21,076 nt of DNA from JBGSYJ01 sp041748075 (GCA_041748075.1 JBGTDX010000174.1:1-21076); one strand, 5' to 3'; numbered from the stretch's first letter, positions 1 to 8,373 are shown. A program made the numbers and translations. Notes: generated by a model from the sequence alone, not told the origin.

Positions 1-138
1 GGAGACTCTGTTAAGCTTTTTCCGGAGCTCGGCCACTTCAGGGTCGTTGTTCGTTTCGCCGTCCGGTTGGGAGAGATCCTGAATCTGCCGGCGAAGTTGC
101 AGAATCGGCTCTTCGAACTGCATCGGATCGCCACTCAT
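1..138 (-). CDS. accA: Acetyl-CoA carboxylase carboxyltransferase alpha subunit, N-terminal fragment (runs off window)
   Basis: The first 46 codons of a minus-strand gene are visible; the rest lies beyond the left edge. The product begins MSGDPMQFEEPILQLRRQI. This matches the conserved AccA start, in which an aromatic-acidic-Pro segment (FEEPI) leads into an amphipathic helix rich in Glu, Arg and Gln. AccA pairs with AccD to transfer the carboxyl group from carboxybiotin to acetyl-CoA, making malonyl-CoA for fatty acid synthesis in the cytoplasm. The ATG at 138-136 is the only sensible start, and no Shine-Dalgarno sequence precedes it (see the promoter entry). The identification rests on a short N-terminal stretch without the catalytic domain, so confidence is moderate. 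Confidence 0.7.
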   Translation of the reverse strand, partial: MSGDPMQFEEPILQLRRQIQDLSQPDGETNNDPEVAELRKKLNRVS

Positions 139-173
139 GCCGGCAAGCTAGCAAAAGCGGCAGGGGCGGTCAA
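138..173 (-). promoter_or_regulatory. Putative sigma70-type promoter of accA, possibly leaderless
   Basis: On the minus strand TTGACC (173-168) and TAGCTT (150-145) are separated by exactly 17 bases, the optimal spacing for a housekeeping promoter. Seven bases downstream of the -10 box falls the A of the accA ATG at 138. No purine-rich ribosome binding site exists between the boxes and the ATG. The simplest reading is a leaderless accA mRNA. The -35 is a 5/6 match to TTGACA; the -10 is weaker. This is a prediction from motif and spacing only. Confidence 0.4.
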
Positions 174-218
174 ATGTCGTCACAGCATGTTCGGGCCAGA
201 CAACAGAAGGATTTAGCA

Positions 219-746
219 ATGCATGTCGAAGTCTGTGATGACGTCGAGACCATGCGTCACGTGCCGCCGCTCGAGTACCTGATCGACAAGCTCGACCGCG
301 ACTATCGTGAGCGGGCCGACAAGCTCTACTGGGCGGTCTATGAATCAGGCCGTGAGATTCCTCCCGAGGCGCTGAAGGAAATCGAAAAGGGTTTCCGGCA
401 GCTCTGCTCGGCGCTCGATCACCTTGGACGCTTTGCCCGTAACGGCAGAGGGAACGGTCAGGCACCCGAGGCCCTGCGGCTGCGGATCGATCACTGCTGG
501 AGCGGTGCCTCGAAGGCCCTGGGAAGCCTCGACGCGAAAAACTTCAATCGCCGCGCGGCCTGCAACCTGTTCGACCGCTCGCTGGGCGAAACGCTGTTCG
601 GTTGCCTGACGATGGTCGGTGATCACCTGCGCCGTCTCGTTCCGATGGTGGCAGCCGTCAATCCGGACATCTACGAGATGCTGCTCGACAAGCTCGTTGT
701 CCAGGAGCATCCGGTGAACGAAGAGACGCTCAAGCCGATCGCCTGA
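219..746 (+). CDS. Hypothetical helical protein, 175 aa
   Basis: I do not recognise this family. The preferred start is the ATG at 219, preceded by AGAAGGA at 205-211 with a 7-base spacer. An in-frame ATG at 174 would add 15 residues but has no ribosome binding site. The product is soluble and charged, with no signal peptide or membrane segment. It is predicted mainly helical: residues about 14-75 read like two long amphipathic helices rich in Asp, Arg, Glu and Lys. A later part (about 95-160) carries two cysteines and a segment of hydrophobic residues spaced as in helix bundles. It is divergent from accA and convergent with actF; only 87 bases separate its stop from the actF stop, and I see no convincing terminator hairpin there. 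Codon use looks like that of its neighbours. It could be a small regulatory or scaffold protein, but nothing in the sequence shows that. Confidence 0.7.
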   Translation: MHVEVCDDVETMRHVPPLEYLIDKLDRDYRERADKLYWAVYESGREIPPEALKEIEKGFRQLCSALDHLGRFARNGRGNGQAPEALRLRIDHCWSGASKALGSLDAKNFNRRAACNLFDRSLGETLFGCLTMVGDHLRRLVPMVAAVNPDIYEMLLDKLVVQEHPVNEETLKPIA

Positions 747-833
747 GCGAGGATGGCAAAAGGTTCCATCTGTCGCAAATCACCTCAAAAGCAGGGCCGG
801 AAACAGACAAAGGTGCAGGGAAGGATTCTTCTC

Positions 834-1889
834 CTACGTCGACGGCCGCGGCCGCAGGACGAGCTCACGCTCCTGAGCATCGCGTTGCGTGACCGCCCAG
901 CCAACTGCGGCGAAGGCCGCCAGCCCCAGTGCGAGCTCCCATCCGGTCAGGCTCGGCTCGGGAAAGTGAGCGGGTACGATCGAGACGTACAGGTCGAGCC
1001 AGTGGCCGATCAGAACGGCGATCGACACGCGAAGGAGAATCGTTCGATTGCGTTTTGTCTTCTCCGAGAGCAGGACAAAGAACGGCAGCCCCCACTGGAT
1101 CACGACGACCGCCCAGAAGAGCACGCCCCAGTTTCCATATGCGCGAACGGCGTACCACGTAGCCTCTTCGGGGATATTCGTGTACCAGATCAGCATCGCC
1201 TGGCTGAACCAGATGTACATCCAGAACGTGCTGAAGGCGAAGAGCATCTTGGCGATGTCGTGAATGTGATCGGACGTGATCGACGGGTCCGTTCGCGAGC
1301 GCACGATCGCCACGATGGCCACGGCGGCGAGTCCGCCGGTGAACAGACCGGCGAAGTGGTAGACGCCGAAAATCGTGCTCGCCCAGTGGGGATCGAGCGC
1401 CATCAGCCAGTCGAAGCTCGACAACCACACGGTGGTTCCGAAAACGACAACGAATGCTGCTGCTCCCCTGCCACGCCGCAGGAAGCGGATCGCAATCAGC
1501 CAGGCCGCGACATAGGCGAATGCACGTGCGGTGAAGAATCCTCGCTCGAGCCAGAACGCTTTGAATCCGCCGTGAGCGAGATGGTCCTGCCACGCGGGGT
1601 AGAGAACCGACCCTCCGAAAACGATCGCGGCGAGGACGACGACCGAGCCCGGAAGGACGAGGCGTGTGAGGGCGATCGCGATCCCTCTGAGAGGCCCGAG
1701 CCACCGGCCGGAGCTCACATCGTGGACCGCGACGAGAAACCCTCCTGCCAGCCCGATTCCGACCAGAAAATATCCGGTGAGAAGGACGTTCGGCCAGACC
1801 TCTTCCGGTGCGACGAAAATCCCGATGATGGTCATCGCGAGCGCGAACCCCAGGATCGTCAAGACCGGCCCCGCGACGCGTGGATTCAT
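834..1889 (-). CDS. actF: Alternative Complex III subunit ActF, integral membrane quinol-binding subunit family
   Basis: This is a 351-residue polytopic membrane protein with about ten hydrophobic segments, the expected length and topology for ActF, the smaller NrfD/PsrC-like paralogue of ActC. ActF and ActC form the membrane core of ACIII, which oxidises quinol and passes electrons to periplasmic cytochrome c. Identification depends mainly on position, as the last gene after actA, actB, actCD and actE, and on membrane topology. The segment HDVSSGRWLGPLRGIAIAL (about residues 55-73) and the Trp- and His-rich loop segments are typical of ActF. The ATG at 1889-1887 overlaps the actE stop as ATGA, so translational coupling is likely. 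The gene ends in TAG at 836-834 and is the last gene of the operon. No strong terminator hairpin is visible in 747-833. Confidence 0.85.
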   Translation of the reverse strand: MNPRVAGPVLTILGFALAMTIIGIFVAPEEVWPNVLLTGYFLVGIGLAGGFLVAVHDVSSGRWLGPLRGIAIALTRLVLPGSVVVLAAIVFGGSVLYPAWQDHLAHGGFKAFWLERGFFTARAFAYVAAWLIAIRFLRRGRGAAAFVVVFGTTVWLSSFDWLMALDPHWASTIFGVYHFAGLFTGGLAAVAIVAIVRSRTDPSITSDHIHDIAKMLFAFSTFWMYIWFSQAMLIWYTNIPEEATWYAVRAYGNWGVLFWAVVVIQWGLPFFVLLSEKTKRNRTILLRVSIAVLIGHWLDLYVSIVPAHFPEPSLTGWELALGLAAFAAVGWAVTQRDAQERELVLRPRPST

Positions 1890-2473
1890 CCGCCCGCTCC
1901 TTTCGACTTCGCTGCCTCCTGCAGAATCCTGACGTAGGCGATCACTCTCCAGCGGTCGTCCCGTTCGATCTGCGAGGCATAGGACGCCATGTTCGCCTGT
2001 CCATGAGTGAGTATGTGGAACATCTGGCCGTCTCGAAGCGCCAGCGCGTTCGGCGCGAGGAGTGAAGGCGGCGCCGGGACGCCTCTCTGTGCCGTGCGCC
2101 CGTCTCCCTTGCCTTCGGGCCCATGACAGGTCTCGCAGAAGTTCGCGTAGACGGCAGCTCCACGCCCAAGGGCCTCCTTCCGCGTTACGGCGGGGCTCAC
2201 CAGCTCACGTCCTGCACGCTTCGCATCGACCTCCGTCGCAGCGTAATGAAGCGGTGGATAACCCCTGATTACAGTTCCCGCTACCGGCATGCGCAGCGTG
2301 CTTCCATCTTTGAAATTCGGATTGGCTGCAAACGAGTCGTACGGGACCGACTCGACCATATCGGGAAGAAACTCGAAGTTGCGGTCCGCCGGATCGCTGC
2401 GGAGGATCCAGTTCAGCGACAGCAGCGCAACCGTGAGGATGAACAGCGTGGCATTCACGATCGTCCTCGCCAT
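1886..2473 (-). CDS. actE: Alternative Complex III subunit ActE, membrane-anchored monoheme cytochrome c
   Basis: The 195-residue protein begins with a hydrophobic N-terminal segment (residues about 5-25) that can act as an uncleaved anchor or signal, and it lacks a lipobox cysteine. A single heme c motif CETCH lies at residues 113-117. A likely axial methionine follows near the NMASYASQI segment about 45 residues later. ActE is one of the periplasmic heme subunits of ACIII and is expected to be near the electron exit to soluble cytochrome c or another acceptor. The conserved stretch LRMPVAGTVIRGYPPLHY, which precedes the heme domain, is characteristic of ActE proteins. The start ATG shares one base with the TGA of actCD (TGATG at 2475-2471), and the stop overlaps actF (ATGA), placing it firmly inside the operon. 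Confidence 0.9.
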   Translation of the reverse strand: MARTIVNATLFILTVALLSLNWILRSDPADRNFEFLPDMVESVPYDSFAANPNFKDGSTLRMPVAGTVIRGYPPLHYAATEVDAKRAGRELVSPAVTRKEALGRGAAVYANFCETCHGPEGKGDGRTAQRGVPAPPSLLAPNALALRDGQMFHILTHGQANMASYASQIERDDRWRVIAYVRILQEAAKSKGAGG

Positions 2474-4320
2474 CAGAGCTCCCCTTCGAGCACAATGCCG
2501 GCACCATATCGGCGAGCAATCCGGCTCGCTTTGTCGTATTCGAAAGCTGCATCGTCTGCGCGCATGATGATCACGAAGCGGTCGTCGCTCGTACCCTCAG
2601 CTCCCCGGGAGCGCTTACCCGGCCAGAGTTTGCTCGCGGCGAAGAATCCGATCACGGTCGCGAAAGCCGCGAAGAGAACCCCGACCTCGAACGTGACAGG
2701 AATGAAGGCGGGAATCGAATTTGGTGGCTTGCCGCCGACGTCGATTCCCCAGTCCACCGCTGAAGTCCACGACTGAAACAGCAGGATGAGCGCAGCACCG
2801 ATGAAGCCGCCAGCGGCACACGCCCAGCCCAGCCGGGAGGGACGAACCTTGACGACCTGTTCGAGTCCGTGCACCGGATACGGCGTCTGCACATCCGCAA
2901 CCGGGTATCCGGCGAGCTCCAGCTCACGTACAGCCCGCTTGACCAGCTCGTCCTCAGGGCGCTGAAGCACGCTTTTGACCTCCGCCATCGCAATCATCGG
3001 CAGGAAACGGCAGAAGATCAGAAACGCCGTGAAGAACAGTCCGAACGTACCGGCCAGCGTCGCGATCTCGATGATCGTCGGCGAGTACGTCGCCCAGCTC
3101 GACGGGAGGAAGTCGCGGTGAATCGACGTGACGATGATGATGAAGCGCTCGAACCACATGCCTATGTTCACGAAGATCGACAGAATGAAAACCGCGACGA
3201 TGTTCCGCCGGACCGCCCGGAACCAGTACAGTTGCGGGAGAGCGACATTGCAGATCACCATCGTCCAGAATCCCCAGGCGAACGGCCCCATCGCGCGATT
3301 GACGAAAACGAATCGCTCGTAGGGACTTCCCGTATACATCGCGGTGAAGAGCTCAGTCGCGTACGCGAGCGCGACCATCCCGGAGGTCGCCAGCACGAGC
3401 TTCGTCATTGCGTCGATGTGATCGAGTGTCAGGTAGTCTTCGAGTTTCATCACCGCGCGCGCGATGATCATGAGCGTCAGCACCATCGACATTCCGCTGA
3501 AGATGGCGCCAGCAACGAAATACGGCGGAAAAATCGTTGCGTGCCAGCCGGGAACGATAGAAGTCGCGAAGTCGAAGCTGACGATCGAATGAACCGAGAG
3601 CACCAGGGGCGTCGCGAGGCCGGCAAGCAAAAGGTACATCTTCTCGTAACGAGTCCATGTCCGGAGCGACCCGTTCCAGCCAAAGGAAAGGATTCCGAAG
3701 ATCCGGCGTCGCAACCCGCGCGAGCGGTCGCGGACTGTCGCAAGGTCCGGCATCATCCCGATGTACCAGAAGACCGCCGAGACAATGAAGTAAACGCTGA
3801 TCGCAAAAACGTCCCACAGCAGAGGCGAGCGGAAGTTGACCCAGAGCGAGCCACGCGCGTTTGGATACGGAAAGACCCAGAACGCGAGCCAGGGCCGCCC
3901 CATGTGAATGAGCGGGAAGATGGCGGCGCAGATCACAGCGAACAGCGTCATCGCTTCGGCGCTGCGGTTCACACTCGTCCGCCACTTCTGGCGCAGCAGG
4001 AAAAGGACGGCCGAGATCAATGTGCCTGCGTGGCCGATTCCGACCCAGAAAACGAAATTCGTGATGTCGAACGCCCATCCGACGGTCTTGTTCAGTCCCC
4101 AGGTGCCGATGCCTGTCGCCACCTGATATGCGATCGCGACCAATCCGACGGTCATGAGCGTGGCAGAAGCAAGAAAGGCGGACCACCAGAGACGCGTGGC
4201 AGGGCGTTCGAGCGGAGAACAGACGTCGCGAGTCACATCGGCAGCGTCCTTCCCGATCACAGGCGGCGCTTCGTGAGCTTCTTCATGTTCCGGCCAGGTG
4301 GTAATCGCGATGTCGGTCAT
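2473..4320 (-). CDS. actC: Fused ActC-ActD of Alternative Complex III (NrfD-type quinol subunit plus DUF3341 domain)
   Basis: This is a single uninterrupted reading frame of 615 residues. Residues about 1-450 are ActC, an NrfD/PolSulR-family subunit with about ten membrane helices. Seen features include the segment GWAFDITNFVFWVGIGHAG and the FPPYFVAGAIFSG region, part of the conserved core that builds the quinol site and proton path. Residues about 450-615 match ActD (DUF3341): a shortened N-terminal part, the signature TPYPVHGLEQ, two membrane helices, and between them the motif PNSIPAFIPVTFE. ActC and ActD are usually separate genes of about 450-480 and 170-200 residues; here ActC runs straight into ActD without a stop. 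The ATG at 4320-4318 overlaps the actB stop (ATGA). The product sits in the inner membrane, with ActB on its periplasmic face. Confidence 0.92.
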   Translation of the reverse strand: MTDIAITTWPEHEEAHEAPPVIGKDAADVTRDVCSPLERPATRLWWSAFLASATLMTVGLVAIAYQVATGIGTWGLNKTVGWAFDITNFVFWVGIGHAGTLISAVLFLLRQKWRTSVNRSAEAMTLFAVICAAIFPLIHMGRPWLAFWVFPYPNARGSLWVNFRSPLLWDVFAISVYFIVSAVFWYIGMMPDLATVRDRSRGLRRRIFGILSFGWNGSLRTWTRYEKMYLLLAGLATPLVLSVHSIVSFDFATSIVPGWHATIFPPYFVAGAIFSGMSMVLTLMIIARAVMKLEDYLTLDHIDAMTKLVLATSGMVALAYATELFTAMYTGSPYERFVFVNRAMGPFAWGFWTMVICNVALPQLYWFRAVRRNIVAVFILSIFVNIGMWFERFIIIVTSIHRDFLPSSWATYSPTIIEIATLAGTFGLFFTAFLIFCRFLPMIAMAEVKSVLQRPEDELVKRAVRELELAGYPVADVQTPYPVHGLEQVVKVRPSRLGWACAAGGFIGAALILLFQSWTSAVDWGIDVGGKPPNSIPAFIPVTFEVGVLFAAFATVIGFFAASKLWPGKRSRGAEGTSDDRFVIIMRADDAAFEYDKASRIARRYGAGIVLEGEL

Positions 4321-7085
4321 GTCTTCTTCACCAGTCCGAGGTAGCCAACGGCAGGTTTGACGTTGAGTTCGCCGAGGACCACGAAGTGCCGGGGATCGCG
4401 TCTGAGGCCGGAAATCCGGCTCTTCGGATCATTTAAGTCACCGAACACGATTGCGTCGGCGGGGCATGACTGTTCACACGCGGTGCGGATCGCCCCGTCG
4501 GTCAGCGCCCCTCCACTGGTGCGAGCACCGATCCGTGCTTCTGCGATTCGCTGAACGCACATGGAGCACTTCTCCATCACACCGCGGCTGCGCACTGTGA
4601 CGTCGGGATTCAGCACCAGATTCGCGAAGCGATCTTCGTGCGGATAGTCGAACCAGTTAAAGCGGCGAACCTTGTAGGGACAATTGTTGGCGCAGTAGCG
4701 GGTACCGACGCAACGGTTGTACACCTGCTGGTTGAGACCATCCGCGGAATGGACGGTCGCGAGTACCGGACAGACGGTCTCGCAGGGAGCGTTGCCGCAA
4801 TGAGCGCACATCATCGGTTGATGAATGACCTCGAGCTCGTCTCCTTCACCCTGGTAATAGCGATCGATGCGGATCCAGTGCATCTCGCGCTCGCGCAATA
4901 CTTCGTCCTTACCGACCACTGGCACGTTGTTCTCGGACTGACATCCGATCAGGCAGCCTGAACATCCGGTGCATCGCTCCAGATCGATCGCGAGCCCCCA
5001 TTGATGGACGCCCCCGGCCTTCTCCGGCCAGAGGTTTGCCTCGTGCGGCGTGTGATGCTTTTCGAAAGGTGCCGGGCGGTCGCCGTCGATCGTGTTGTGA
5101 AGCTGCGTGGTGGCGAGCTCGTGACGAAGGCCCGTCTTCCGGATGTTCACCGATTCGTGGCGCGCGAGCTGGGCGACCCTGCTGCCGACGGGCTCGCCTG
5201 TCGCGAGATGGGTTCGCCGGAGGAGCCACTTCGGACCGGTCCTCGCGAAACGCTCGGTTCCGATCCGCCCGTACCCGAGGGCGAGGGCGACCACGCCATC
5301 GTGCTGACCCGGCTGGACGAATGCCGGGAGTGTGACTCCTTCGATTACCACCTCATCCCCGATTCGAACTCCCAGCTTCCTGGCCGTGTCGGGAGAGAAC
5401 GATGCGTAGTTGTCCCATGTCACTTTACTAATCGGATCTGGAAGCTCATGCAGCCAGGCGTTGTGCGCATGGCGACCATCGAGCATGGCGATCGACGGAT
5501 AGAGCACCGGTGTGAGACCGCCGGCCTTATAGCGTGGCGGCTGCATGACGAAAGGAAGTTCTTTGCTTTCGATCGGTGTCCCAGCGGCCGCACGCAGGGC
5601 CGCAGGCCGCGGAGCGACCGCCGCGAAGCCGTCGTGCAGAGTCTTGTCCCAATCGGAAGCGCGGCCCGTCGCGCGGATCAGATCGTACGCTGAGGCCGGA
5701 GCACCGCTCCATGCAGCGAAGCTTTCGGTCACGGCACGCGTGTTCGTCAGCGGCGCGACCGCAGGTTGGGTCACGGCGTAGACCCCGGCGACCGGCTCGC
5801 TGTCATCCCACGATTCGAGGAAATGCGGTGGAGGGCATATTGCGTGTGCATGCCGGGACGTTTCGTCGACGTGAGTCGCAAAGGTGACCACTGTCGGTAC
5901 GCGCCCTAGGAGTTTCGCCAGGGGCTCGCCATCAGGCAGGTCGTAGACCGGATTCGCGTCGACGACGAAGAGCGCATCGACGGAGCCCTCCTCGAGCTCG
6001 GCAACGAGCTGCGCGAGCCCGCGGTCGTCGCCGGCTCGCTGGTACGATGGCACGGCCACATCGAGTGTTCTGCCGTAGTTCCCGAGACGCTCATTGATCC
6101 CATTGACGAGGATTTGGTCTTCGACGCGATGACTTCCGGAGATGATCAGCGATCGCCCCGGAGCTGATTCCATTCGGCTTCTGATCTTGCCGAGAAGCGG
6201 AGATGCGATCGGCGCTTCGGTGACGGACCCCGCCAGATATGCGAGGACGGCTCCCGTCTCGTGTGGATGCATCCGCACGCGACTGTCGGCCTTCGAGCCG
6301 GTGAGCGAGAGTCTTGCCTCGAGCTGTGCATGCCATGGGCGGCGCTTGCTCCACTGCTTCGTGAATTCGACCGGCGAGATCCAGGTGCCGAGAAAGTCCG
6401 CATCGATGCTGACGATTACGTCCGCCTGGTCGAACCGATAGCGAGGCAAGACGCGCGTCGCGTGAGTCATCGCGTGCGCATCGAGGATCGCACTCGCTGA
6501 GGGAACGTCGTAGACGACATGCTTTCCGTCTTCAAATTTTCGTAGAAACTCGCCGATGACTCTCTCGGTTGTCGGACTGGCGAGAGTCGTCGAGACGACG
6601 CGCACACGCCTTGCGCCCGCGAGACGTTCGTTCATGAGGCGATCGGTAGTCTCCCAGTCGCTCGCTGCGCCGCGAAGCATCGGCGCAGTGAGGCGGAGGG
6701 AATCGTAGAGCTCGAGAACTGTCGCCTGGCCGACCGCGCATAGTCCACCGCGGGCGAGCGGATGGTCGGGATTTCCTTCGACCTTGATTGGACGGCCGTC
6801 GCGGCATTTCACGAGCATTCCGCACCTCGCCGCACAACCGTGGCACGTCGAAGCCATCCAGTAGGCGCGGCCGGGTACGATTTCTTCAGGTGCTGTCACG
6901 TACGGAATGGCCTGCGACACGGGCGAGCGGCCGCAGCTCGCCACTGCGAAGCCCGCGAGCGAGAAGCCTGCAGCCTTCAGAAAGTCCCGCCTGCCAAGCT
7001 CGAGACGTCCGTCATCGTTCGCGTCCCGCTGCTCCGTCGCGCTCTCGAGCTCCTCAATGCTGCGATACCAGGTTACATGTGACAT
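4317..7085 (-). CDS. actB: Alternative Complex III subunit ActB, molybdopterin-oxidoreductase-like and iron-sulfur protein
   Basis: The 922-residue product starts at MSHVTWYRSIEELES, the usual ActB opening; this ATG (7085-7083) overlaps the end of actA by 13 bases. Residues 32-37 form a twin-arginine motif RRDFLK followed by a hydrophobic stretch and a lipobox ending at Cys51, so an exported, lipid-anchored periplasmic protein is predicted. Residues about 70-690 resemble the catalytic domain of molybdopterin oxidoreductases, and the C-terminal about 220 residues are a ferredoxin-like domain. The latter has CTGCSGCLIGC, CAHCGNAPCETVC, CVGTRYCANNC and CSMC...C groups, which in characterised ACIII carry three [4Fe-4S] clusters and one [3Fe-4S] cluster. 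The N-terminal part carries Cys81, Cys84, Cys88 and Cys116 (CX2CX3CX27C), a full cluster-binding spacing (see findings). ActB relays electrons from the ActC quinol site to the hemes of ActA and ActE. Confidence 0.93.
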   Translation of the reverse strand: MSHVTWYRSIEELESATEQRDANDDGRLELGRRDFLKAAGFSLAGFAVASCGRSPVSQAIPYVTAPEEIVPGRAYWMASTCHGCAARCGMLVKCRDGRPIKVEGNPDHPLARGGLCAVGQATVLELYDSLRLTAPMLRGAASDWETTDRLMNERLAGARRVRVVSTTLASPTTERVIGEFLRKFEDGKHVVYDVPSASAILDAHAMTHATRVLPRYRFDQADVIVSIDADFLGTWISPVEFTKQWSKRRPWHAQLEARLSLTGSKADSRVRMHPHETGAVLAYLAGSVTEAPIASPLLGKIRSRMESAPGRSLIISGSHRVEDQILVNGINERLGNYGRTLDVAVPSYQRAGDDRGLAQLVAELEEGSVDALFVVDANPVYDLPDGEPLAKLLGRVPTVVTFATHVDETSRHAHAICPPPHFLESWDDSEPVAGVYAVTQPAVAPLTNTRAVTESFAAWSGAPASAYDLIRATGRASDWDKTLHDGFAAVAPRPAALRAAAGTPIESKELPFVMQPPRYKAGGLTPVLYPSIAMLDGRHAHNAWLHELPDPISKVTWDNYASFSPDTARKLGVRIGDEVVIEGVTLPAFVQPGQHDGVVALALGYGRIGTERFARTGPKWLLRRTHLATGEPVGSRVAQLARHESVNIRKTGLRHELATTQLHNTIDGDRPAPFEKHHTPHEANLWPEKAGGVHQWGLAIDLERCTGCSGCLIGCQSENNVPVVGKDEVLREREMHWIRIDRYYQGEGDELEVIHQPMMCAHCGNAPCETVCPVLATVHSADGLNQQVYNRCVGTRYCANNCPYKVRRFNWFDYPHEDRFANLVLNPDVTVRSRGVMEKCSMCVQRIAEARIGARTSGGALTDGAIRTACEQSCPADAIVFGDLNDPKSRISGLRRDPRHFVVLGELNVKPAVGYLGLVKKT

Positions 7086-7693
7086 GACGTGCAGTCCGTT
7101 GAAGCTTCTACGGGAAGTCCGGCCAGCAACGTTCCGTCGCGGCCGCGGTGACAGTTGACACACCAGCCCATGTTCAGAGAACCGACCTGGCGGACGCGCT
7201 CCATCGTTTCGACCGGACCGTGACATTTCTGACATTCGACTCCCGCGCTGACATGCGGGCGATGGTCGAAGTACACGAAGTCAGGCACCTGATGGATGCG
7301 CGTCCAGCGGATGGGAGTCGAGGTCCTCACCCCATCTTCGAGCTTTTGGATCTCCCGCGAGACTACGAGTCGCGGCTTGCGGCCTTCTTTCTTCGCCAGC
7401 TCTTCTTCAGCGCGAACGGTCGCCCGTTTTGCCTTCACGAAGCGGTGGCAGTTCATGCATGTCGACGCGGCCGGGATGCCTGCGTAGCGGCTCCGCTCAG
7501 CACCGGAGTGACAGTAGAGGCACTGAATTCCGAGATCGCCCGTGTGCTGCCGGTGCGAGAACGCAACAGGCTGTACCGGTTCGAAGCCCTGGTGGTTGCC
7601 CGGCAGCCGCGTCGCCCGCATGCGCGGGACAAGCGCGAGTGCCGAGAACACCACGGCCAGAGCGAGTGCGATCGTCAGAATGCGAGGGTTCAT
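7073..7693 (-). CDS. actA: Alternative Complex III subunit ActA, pentaheme cytochrome c
   Basis: The product has 206 residues, an N-terminal hydrophobic segment (about 5-22) serving as signal or anchor, and five heme c motifs: CLYCH, CMNCH, CQKCH, CVNCH and CTSCH. The stretch QPVAFSHRQHTGDLGIQC before the first heme is typical of ActA. It is the periplasmic multiheme wire of ACIII, taking electrons from the ActB clusters. The start is the ATG at 7693-7691, which overlaps the narI stop as ATGA and has a GGGAG ribosome site at 7704-7700 with a 6-base spacer. An in-frame GTG at 7723 would extend the protein by 10 residues but lacks such a site. The tight overlap with narI is the physical join between the nitrate reductase genes and the ACIII genes. 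Confidence 0.93.
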   Translation of the reverse strand: MNPRILTIALALAVVFSALALVPRMRATRLPGNHQGFEPVQPVAFSHRQHTGDLGIQCLYCHSGAERSRYAGIPAASTCMNCHRFVKAKRATVRAEEELAKKEGRKPRLVVSREIQKLEDGVRTSTPIRWTRIHQVPDFVYFDHRPHVSAGVECQKCHGPVETMERVRQVGSLNMGWCVNCHRGRDGTLLAGLPVEASTDCTSCHM

Positions 7694-8373
7694 GCGCTGC
7701 TCCCGGCCGGCCTCCGATACCACCTCACCACCTGCCGCTTACGCAACAGGTACTGATTCGGAACGACGAGAATGTGGACGAGGCGCGTGAACGGAAAGAA
7801 CGCGATGACGAGCCAGGCGTTCACGATGTGCACCTTCACCATCAGCGGCATCGCAGCGATGACAGCGATGTCAGGATTCAGTTTCACCAGAGACCACAGA
7901 TATGGCGAGGCGGACGCCGCGAACCAGGAGGAGCCCCATCGATGAAATACCGCCACATACACGCCGCTGAAGACCTGCAGGAGAAGCAGCCCGTAGAGGA
8001 TCCAGTCGGCGCGGCTCGTCACGACGCGCACCCGTCCGTCCGTCAGCCGGCGCGCGATGATGGCCACGAAGCCTACGAGCGTGGTGATTCCGAAAATCAG
8101 CGCCGAGACCTCCAGCACATACAGCCTCAAGGGTCTGCTGTTGAAGAGCAGGACCTGCCGCGGAATCAGGAAGGCGATGACATGTCCGGCGAGGACCGCG
8201 AGGATTCCGTAATGAAAGGGAACGAGAGCCCAGAAATGCTGCTTGTTCTCGAGCAGCTGGGACGAGAGGCTCGAATACGTGAACATCTCGCGGCGATAAC
8301 GGTGGATCGTGCCGACGAGAAACAGGACGACGGCGACATAAGGAAGGACGGCGAAAGCGACCTGGTTGATCAT
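7690..8373 (-). CDS. narI: Respiratory nitrate reductase gamma subunit (cytochrome b, quinol-oxidising)
   Basis: The 227-residue membrane protein has five hydrophobic segments, the normal NarI length and topology. Four histidines match the two heme b ligand pairs of E. coli NarI: His54 and His64 in an early helix (WALVPFHYG...AGHV), and His181 and His199 near the end (VKVHIV...RLVHIL). The 18-residue spacing of the second pair is the same as in the E. coli protein. NarI takes electrons from quinol at the periplasmic side and passes them through the hemes to NarH and NarG. The ATG (8373-8371) overlaps the narJ stop, and its own TGA overlaps the actA start, both as ATGA, so coupled translation of nar and act genes is expected. 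Confidence 0.95.
   Translation of the reverse strand: MINQVAFAVLPYVAVVLFLVGTIHRYRREMFTYSSLSSQLLENKQHFWALVPFHYGILAVLAGHVIAFLIPRQVLLFNSRPLRLYVLEVSALIFGITTLVGFVAIIARRLTDGRVRVVTSRADWILYGLLLLQVFSGVYVAVFHRWGSSWFAASASPYLWSLVKLNPDIAVIAAMPLMVKVHIVNAWLVIAFFPFTRLVHILVVPNQYLLRKRQVVRWYRRPAGSSA

Noticed and set aside
747..833. Terminator between the hypothetical gene and actF
   Set aside because: Only a 5-base CACCT/AGGTG pairing with a long loop is present and there is no T-run; not convincing.
843..854. GC palindrome near the end of actF
   Set aside because: It lies within the coding sequence, where it encodes Arg-Pro repeats, and is easily explained by base composition.
753..1937. Long plus-strand open frame opposite actF
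   Set aside because: It is the GC-rich antisense shadow of a well-supported membrane protein gene; its product is low-complexity, Arg/Asp/Pro-rich and has no ribosome site.
2869..4344. Plus-strand 491-codon open frame opposite actCD
   Set aside because: Antisense shadow with composition dominated by Arg, Glu and His; the opposite strand encodes clear ActC and ActD motifs.
7086..7235. Upstream extension of actB by 50 codons
   Set aside because: It would overlap actA heavily and add a sequence unlike ActB; the twin-arginine signal fits the ATG at 7085.
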